From contig JAFRJV010000059.1 in the NCBI GenBank assembly GCA_017432075.1, positions 1 to 46,484 on the forward strand: DNA of 46,484 nt, in the 5' to 3' direction. Under the pieces are notes generated by a model, which saw only the letters and a list, made by a program, of their open reading frames with translations, did not search any database and was not told where the DNA came from. Shown here piece by piece: positions 42,094 to 46,484 of this stretch (positions are counted from its first letter, which is position 1; each line of letters starts with the position of its first letter). The position numbers were made by a program, and so were the translations under genes. The DNA is from Mogibacterium sp. GTDB lineage: Bacteria; Bacillota; Clostridia; Peptostreptococcales; Anaerovoracaceae.

Positions 42094-42789
42094 ATGGTTA
42101 AAGCAGAACGCCCATTCCTGATCGTCAATCCAAAATCTTATCTCTATGGTCAGAAGAGTCTGGAGCTCGCAATGGCTGCTGACAAGACAGCCGCTGAGAC
42201 AGGTCTTCAGATCTATTTCACATGCCCTTACGCTGATATAAGACTGATCAAGCAGAACACAAGCCATGTGATCGTTTGTGCACAGTCTCTCGATCCGCTC
42301 ACACCGGGACGCGGCATGGGACATGTTCTCCCAGAGTCTCTCAAAGAGGCCGGAGCTGATGCAGTATTCCTCAATCACGCTGAAAATCCTAAGACAGTTG
42401 CAGAGCTGAGCGCATGCATCAAGCGTGCAAAAGAGCTCGAAATGATCACTGTAGTATGCGCAGACAGCACAAAGGAAGCTGCTGCAGTTGCATGCCTCGA
42501 CGCTGACATCGTACTGGCAGAGCCTACAGATCTGATCGGAACAGGCAAGACAGCTGATGACTCTTATGTCACCGAAACAGTTGCTGCACTCCACAAAGTA
42601 AATCCGGACGTGCTGGTCATGATCGCTTCCGGCGTTGTTACAGCTGATGACTGCTACAATGTAGTAAGACTCGGCGCAGACGGCACCGGCGCAACATCCG
42701 GCATCCTGAACGCTCCATCGCCTGCTGTACGTGTACAGGAGATGGCAGAAGCAATCGTAAAAGCTTATAAGGAAAGAGAAGGTAAATAA
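42094..42789 (+). CDS. triose-phosphate isomerase-like sugar phosphate isomerase
   Basis: 231 residues with a TIM fold and the catalytic residues in place: N12 and K14 (NPK), H95 (LNHAEN) and E143 (LAEPTDLIGTGKTA). The length and the ASGVVTADD and GTGATSG segments resemble short archaeal-type enzymes more than the housekeeping bacterial one of about 250 residues. TIM relatives in tetritol pathways interconvert tetrulose phosphates, so in this polyol operon that role is plausible. Plain triose-phosphate isomerase activity remains possible. It is the first gene of an operon with a YjbQ protein and a class II aldolase. Confidence 0.9.
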   Translation: MVKAERPFLIVNPKSYLYGQKSLELAMAADKTAAETGLQIYFTCPYADIRLIKQNTSHVIVCAQSLDPLTPGRGMGHVLPESLKEAGADAVFLNHAENPKTVAELSACIKRAKELEMITVVCADSTKEAAAVACLDADIVLAEPTDLIGTGKTADDSYVTETVAALHKVNPDVLVMIASGVVTADDCYNVVRLGADGTGATSGILNAPSPAVRVQEMAEAIVKAYKEREGK

Positions 42790-42791
42790 TA

Positions 42792-43322
42792 ATGAAGATT
42801 TACAAAGAGCAGATCAATCTGAAGTCCCACGGCGGAACACCTACTTTTATCAACATCACTCCTGAGGTTAAGCAGGCCATCGCAAACAGCGGCATCCAGA
42901 GCGGAATCGTAACTATCATTTCCCCGCACACAACATGCTCGGTATTCTTTGAAGAATTCGTTCACGACCTCACTGAAGACGGAACAGAATTCTTGCAGAT
43001 CGACCTGAACGCAGCTCTCTGCAAGATCATTCCGGATCAGACCGAGATCCCGCCTGCAGGTCCTTACATGTATCCTGGTCCTGAGCACTACGCTGATGTA
43101 GCTTCCTGGCCTGATGCTGAAGCATATCTGCCGGGCGGCGACAAGACAGCTCTTCTCAACTGCGATGCACACATGAAGGCTACCCTCCTCGGCAACAGCG
43201 CTACACTGGAAGTCGAAGGCGGAAAGCTGGCAGTCGGCACCACAGGTTACGTCTACTTTGTAGATTTCGACAGAACAAGAGAACGCGGCAGAAGATGCAG
43301 AGTCATCGTAATGGGTGAATAA
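42792..43322 (+). CDS. YjbQ-family protein (UPF0047)
   Basis: 176 residues matching YjbQ/UPF0047, with the conserved SPHTTCSVFFEEF segment and the C-terminal GTWQ-like stretch (GTTGYVYFVDFD). Some members rescue thiamine phosphate synthase mutants, but the true reaction is not settled. It starts two bases after the isomerase stop and is followed by the aldolase. Its presence in a polyol operon is odd for thiamine synthesis and hints at a sugar-phosphate related role. Confidence 0.9.
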   Translation: MKIYKEQINLKSHGGTPTFINITPEVKQAIANSGIQSGIVTIISPHTTCSVFFEEFVHDLTEDGTEFLQIDLNAALCKIIPDQTEIPPAGPYMYPGPEHYADVASWPDAEAYLPGGDKTALLNCDAHMKATLLGNSATLEVEGGKLAVGTTGYVYFVDFDRTRERGRRCRVIVMGE

Positions 43323-43344
43323 TCAGGACAAGGAGGATACAGAA

Positions 43345-44175
43345 ATGCTCGTTAATTCAAAAGTACTGTTTGAGAAGGCCCAGGAAGGCCATTACGCAAT
43401 TCCATCCGCAAATGTTCTCGATATGGAGAGCATAAAGAACCACATTCAGCTGGCAGAGAAGCTCGGTCTTCCTCTGATCGTCGGTGTAGCTGAGAGTCAT
43501 CTCGGCAGCAACATCAGCCTCGAAGACGCAGCTCTAGTCGGCAGAAAGTATGCTGCTGAAGCAAGCGTTCCTGTTGTTCTGCACCTTGACCACGGCGAAA
43601 GCTTTGAGACATGCAAGAAGGCCATCGACCTCGGATTCACTTCCGTCATGATCGATGCTTCAATGAAGAGCTTTGAGGAAAACGTAGAGACAACACGCAA
43701 GGTAGTTGAGTATGCGCACGCACGCGGAGTAACTGTTGAGGCTGAGATCGGCCACGTTGCCAGCAACTTCGACGAGAATGATACAGAAACACTGTATACA
43801 ACTGCTGAGGAAGCTTCTTCTTTCGCAGAGCAGTCAGGCTGCGACTCCCTGGCGATCTCGATCGGCACAGCTCACGGTGTTTATAAAGCAAAAGCTATTC
43901 CTGAGATCAGCTTTGATTCACTTGCAAAGATCCGCAAGGCAACGAATGTGCCTCTCGTACTTCACGGCGGTTCCGGCTCCGGAGACGATAACCTCAGCCG
44001 CTGCGCCAAGGAAGGCATCTGCAAGGTAAACATTTACACCGACCTCTATCTTGCTGCTATGAAGGCTCTTGATGAAGAGAATACCTCCAGCTACTTCAAG
44101 GTAAGAGATGCCCTGCAGAAGGGAATGAATGAGTGCCTCGAGCATTATTTCAAGGTATTCGGCACAAGAGCATAA
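43345..44175 (+). CDS. class II fructose-bisphosphate/tagatose-bisphosphate-type aldolase
   Basis: 276 residues with the start at 43345 after AAGGAGG; an earlier GTG overlaps the YjbQ gene and is not used. It belongs to the zinc-dependent FbaA/GatY/KbaY aldolases. The catalytic D82 and zinc ligand H83 lie in LHLDHGES. Later metal-site residues are the His in GTAHGVY (H177) and the His in LHGGSGSGD. It splits a ketose phosphate into dihydroxyacetone phosphate and an aldehyde. In this operon it presumably cleaves the oxidised, phosphorylated polyol. The terminator follows 25 bases later. Confidence 0.93.
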   Translation: MLVNSKVLFEKAQEGHYAIPSANVLDMESIKNHIQLAEKLGLPLIVGVAESHLGSNISLEDAALVGRKYAAEASVPVVLHLDHGESFETCKKAIDLGFTSVMIDASMKSFEENVETTRKVVEYAHARGVTVEAEIGHVASNFDENDTETLYTTAEEASSFAEQSGCDSLAISIGTAHGVYKAKAIPEISFDSLAKIRKATNVPLVLHGGSGSGDDNLSRCAKEGICKVNIYTDLYLAAMKALDEENTSSYFKVRDALQKGMNECLEHYFKVFGTRA

Positions 44176-44199
44176 AACATCGGACAGAATCTATAAAAG

Positions 44200-44233
44200 A
44201 ATGGCGGAAGCTCCCTGCAGGACTTCCGCCATT
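44200..44233. terminator. bidirectional terminator after the aldolase
   Basis: AATGGCGGAAG (44200-44210) pairs fully with CTTCCGCCATT (44223-44233), with a 12-base loop and a T-rich tail on the plus strand. It lies between the convergent aldolase and SorC-type genes. Confidence 0.88.
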
Positions 44234-44251
44234 TTGTTTGTTTATTGATTC

Positions 44252-45232
44252 CTACTGCTGTGCAAGTTCGATAAGTCTCTTTGCGCATTCAGTATCGGTG
44301 ATCAGAATATTTATATAACCCCCGCGGATCGCACCGATCACGGCATCTACCTTTCTCGCTCCGCCGGCGATCCCTATCTTGCTCGGGATCCTGCGGATGT
44401 CACCGAGACGCATCGCAGCTACGCGGTCATTGTAGAAACTGTACTGGTCCGTATTGCCGTCTTTATCGAAGAATTGCAGACACATGTCGCCAACAGCTCC
44501 CTTTTCCACCAGTTTTCTGCGCTCTTCCTCGGTCAGGTACCCTGCCTTGTTCAGAGTATGCTCCGTGCCGTCCGGAACTCCTATTCCTACGACAACGACA
44601 TTCAGCCTTTTGAACTCATCAAGAATGTAGTTGACGGCTTTTTCTTTCATGAAAAACTCGAGGACTTTCCAGTCAGAGAAGACCGCCGGTGAAAGGAACT
44701 GCGTGTAGGTCCCGCCGAACTTATCCGCAAACTTTCTTGCAAGCTCGTTTCCCTGCACATCCGTACCCTCGACTGTGATCCTGCTGATGCTTCCCTCAAG
44801 CGCAACAAAGAGGAGATCCTTATGTTTTTCATAAGCCTTGTTGGTGCTTACGACATTGTTTAGCGTATTGCCCATGGCAACGCCTATCCGGTCACCTTCT
44901 TTAAAGAAGCTGTGCAGATAATCCGACGCCGTTCCGAACATATAGGATGCTGCTTCAGATCTGGTGTCGAGCACGCTGTTTTCTACAATCAGGACATCCT
45001 TGAGGCCGTATGCTCTCTCAAGAGTCTTTTCCATGTCGCCGTAGTCATAGAATCTCGGGTTATGCAGCTCGATAGTGACTATGCCCATCTCACGGCCCTT
45101 CTGAAGCATGCGCAGTACGGAAGACCTGGAAACGCCCAGATAGTCCCCGACTTCCTGCTGATTCATATTATCCTGATAGTAAAGGCTGCACACCTTATAT
45201 ATCAGCCGTTCGTCATCTACGATTTTTTTCAT
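44252..45232 (-). CDS. SorC-family sugar-responsive regulator
   Basis: 326 residues. The N-terminal helix-turn-helix (about 20-60, NQQEVGDYLGVSRSSVLRML) is followed by a sugar-phosphate binding domain with the family marks VAMGNT and the GGARK and ADAVIGA-like segment near the C-terminus. Such regulators sense phosphorylated sugars. It is divergent from the IIA gene and convergent with the aldolase operon, in the middle of the polyol genes. It most likely controls both the IIA and the isomerase/gutM promoters. A clear promoter is at 45307-45335. Confidence 0.92.
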   Translation of the reverse strand: MKKIVDDERLIYKVCSLYYQDNMNQQEVGDYLGVSRSSVLRMLQKGREMGIVTIELHNPRFYDYGDMEKTLERAYGLKDVLIVENSVLDTRSEAASYMFGTASDYLHSFFKEGDRIGVAMGNTLNNVVSTNKAYEKHKDLLFVALEGSISRITVEGTDVQGNELARKFADKFGGTYTQFLSPAVFSDWKVLEFFMKEKAVNYILDEFKRLNVVVVGIGVPDGTEHTLNKAGYLTEEERRKLVEKGAVGDMCLQFFDKDGNTDQYSFYNDRVAAMRLGDIRRIPSKIGIAGGARKVDAVIGAIRGGYINILITDTECAKRLIELAQQ

Positions 45233-45306
45233 TTCAAATTTCCTTTTCGGATTTGTTGCACAAATGCCTCAGTTGAATAAATGCAATTGTCTTAAAGTGC
45301 TTTTAG

Positions 45307-45335
45307 ATTATATAGACCGAAGTTGGCAAAAGCAA
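45307..45335 (-). promoter_or_regulatory. promoter of the SorC-family gene
   Basis: On the minus strand TTGCTT (45335-45330) is 17 bases from a perfect TATAAT (45312-45307). The start point lies about 70 bases before the ATG at 45232. Confidence 0.75.
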
Positions 45336-45390
45336 CCGTTCTTCGTCATTTTTCTAACAGATATTCACAACATATTCATTTGTATGCAGG

Positions 45391-45402
45391 CATTTGCGTA
45401 AA
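45391..45402. promoter_or_regulatory. possible SorC operator element before the IIA gene
   Basis: GCATTTGCGTAA-like element at about 45390-45401. A close copy (CATTTGCGTCA) is at about 41880-41890. An inverted relative (GGCATTTGTGCAA read on the minus strand) is at about 45254-45266. All lie in the three promoter regions of the polyol genes. This is a candidate only, found by eye. Confidence 0.35.
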
Positions 45403-45451
45403 TCATAATGGCTAAATGGCGCTTTTTAGTCATATGTTCTGAACAAAACGC

Positions 45452-45480
45452 TTGAAGTTGAGTGTAATTAGACATATAAT
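45452..45480 (+). promoter_or_regulatory. promoter of the PTS IIA-oxidoreductase operon
   Basis: TTGAAG (45452-45457) is 17 bases from a perfect TATAAT (45475-45480). The start point is near 45487, about 38 bases before the ATG of the IIA gene. Confidence 0.8.
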
Positions 45481-45524
45481 ACTCAATGTAAAGAGATATT
45501 AAACGCAACAAAAGGAGGTCCCAT

Positions 45525-45896
45525 ATGAAATATGATGTAACCGTTACCGGACTCGGCGATATGGCACTCGCATTCCTCGATCCTGCAATGGAGATGAGAT
45601 TCGTTATCCTGTTTAACGAGGATGCACCTGCTGAACTTGCTGAGCTTGCTATCCTGCACACAAAGGCAGAAATGACAGAAGCACCGGCTCCTGGCGATAC
45701 CATGAAGATCGGCGAGAAGACTTACAAGATCACAGCCGTCGGAGACGAAGCTATACATACTCTCAAGGAACTGGGACACTGCACACTTGCGTTCACTGCA
45801 GATACAGAACCTTATCGTCCGGGCTGCATCAACCTGGATGGTGAGATCATCACAGAGGCAGACCTTGCAAACGGAACAGCTATTCAGATTTTCTAA
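45525..45896 (+). CDS. srlB: PTS glucitol-type IIA component
   Basis: 123 residues of the SrlB/GutB IIA family. H45 (LHTKAE) aligns with the phospho-histidine I expect in the Escherichia coli protein, and the ELGHCTLAF segment with H85 is also conserved. It takes phosphate from HPr and passes it to SrlE. AAAGGAGG precedes the start. It is separated from the IIB/IIC genes by the regulator and isomerase operon and leads its own operon with an oxidoreductase. Confidence 0.93.
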   Translation: MKYDVTVTGLGDMALAFLDPAMEMRFVILFNEDAPAELAELAILHTKAEMTEAPAPGDTMKIGEKTYKITAVGDEAIHTLKELGHCTLAFTADTEPYRPGCINLDGEIITEADLANGTAIQIF

Positions 45897-45993
45897 GCAG
45901 TCTGCATAAAAACGTTATAAACAATACCACACATAAAACCTTAAAGAAAAATCCATAACTCAAAGCATAGGACCAACAAGGAGGATTACTATT

Positions 45994-46484
45994 ATGCTTA
46001 ACATGAACTGGAAACTCGAGCAGAGAGAAAAAGAAGGCAAGATCATCAAGGTCGGTATCGTAGGCGCCGGACAAATGGGACGCGGAATGGTTACACAGAT
46101 GGTTCTCATGAAGGGAATGACACCTGCAATCGTATCCGACATCAATGTTGATCTCGCAGTACAGGCTTTCAAGTATGCAGAAGTTGCTGACGATGAAATC
46201 GTTGTTGCAAACACTCTTGAAGAAGCTAACGCAGGAATCGCAGCAGGCAAGTACGTTGCATGCGGTGATGCAGGATTCGTTTCCGCTGCAGAAGCTGTTG
46301 ACGCTGTCATCGACTGCACAGGAGTTCCTGATGTAGGCGCTAAGGTTGCTACAGACGCTATGAAGAACGGCAAGCACGTAGTAATGCTCAACGTTGAGAC
46401 AGACGTTGTTATCGGACCTTACCTCGACAAGTTTGCTAAGGATCACGGCGTAATCTACACAGGTTCCGCTGGTGATGAGCCGGG
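45994..46484 (+). CDS. homoserine dehydrogenase-like NAD(P) oxidoreductase, cut by the window edge
   Basis: At least 163 residues are visible; the frame continues past the end of the window. A Rossmann loop, VGIVGAGQMGRG, begins about residue 21 and is followed by the typical alternating pattern of a homoserine-dehydrogenase-like domain. AAGGAGG is just before the ATG. I take it for a member of the group that often carries a C-terminal SAF domain, but that part is outside the window. Its position right after IIA suggests it oxidises the phosphorylated polyol, the job SrlD does in sorbitol use. This is inference from context. Confidence 0.85.
   Translation, partial: MLNMNWKLEQREKEGKIIKVGIVGAGQMGRGMVTQMVLMKGMTPAIVSDINVDLAVQAFKYAEVADDEIVVANTLEEANAGIAAGKYVACGDAGFVSAAEAVDAVIDCTGVPDVGAKVATDAMKNGKHVVMLNVETDVVIGPYLDKFAKDHGVIYTGSAGDEP

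Noticed and set aside
1-46484. CRISPR array, insertion sequence or prophage
   Set aside because: No regularly spaced repeats, transposase, integrase or phage structural genes were seen on either strand.

Overview
The window comes from an anaerobic Gram-positive bacterium, most likely of class Clostridia (Bacillota). The reasons are strong AGGAGG-type ribosome binding sites, two oxygen-sensitive glycyl radical enzymes each with a radical-SAM activase, a complete phosphotransferase system (PTS), citrate lyase, and many amino-acid and hydroxyproline type catabolic genes. I cannot name the species. No rRNA, tRNA, CRISPR array, insertion sequence or phage gene was seen. The genes are tightly packed, so this looks like a stretch of metabolic operons rather than a mobile island.

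Region 1 (about 1-14.2 kb) is mainly amino-acid breakdown. A minus-strand group holds a C69 dipeptidase, the two subunits of aconitase X (a dehydratase family that includes cis-3-hydroxyproline dehydratase), a type-B carboxylesterase and D-serine ammonia-lyase. Next come an MFS transporter and a plus-strand old-yellow-enzyme type flavin/Fe-S oxidoreductase. They are followed by trans-4-hydroxyproline dehydratase (HypD), its activase, and a YdcF-like membrane protein. Two hydroxyproline-type dehydratases and a dipeptidase suggest use of collagen-like peptides.

Region 2 (14.2-16.2 kb) is a Na/phosphate symporter with a PhoU-like tail. It lies behind a well-formed yybP-ykoY (manganese) riboswitch that ends in an intrinsic terminator.

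Region 3 (16.2-32.8 kb) is a nearly gap-free minus-strand run: an aconitase-family hydratase, citD, citE, citF, NADP isocitrate dehydrogenase, a terminator, citC, a citX-citG fusion, a LysR regulator, glutaminase, a glycyl radical enzyme activase, a very long glycyl radical enzyme with an N-terminal sterol-carrier-protein-2 (SCP2)-like domain, and a ferredoxin-like aldo/keto reductase. A divergent GntR/FCD regulator sits at its head, with clear promoters and palindromic operator candidates. The carbon enzymes connect glutamine/glutamate, 2-oxoglutarate, isocitrate, citrate, and acetate plus oxaloacetate. No citrate transporter is present. The SCP2-like/glycyl radical enzyme with its activase and reductase is the strongest candidate here for an undescribed system.

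Region 4 (32.8-36.7 kb) holds a PIG-L type deacetylase, an ATP-grasp ligase of unknown substrate, and a SLOG-domain membrane protein resembling predicted nucleotide-signal immune effectors.

Region 5 (36.7-46.5 kb) is a self-contained glucitol-type PTS for an unidentified polyol. It has IIA, IIB/C, IIC, GutM, its own HPr and Enzyme I, and a HAD phosphatase. It also has a SorC-type regulator, a triose-phosphate-isomerase-like enzyme, a YjbQ protein, a class II aldolase and a homoserine-dehydrogenase-like oxidoreductase cut by the window edge. No classical sorbitol-6-phosphate dehydrogenase is visible, so the substrate may not be sorbitol.
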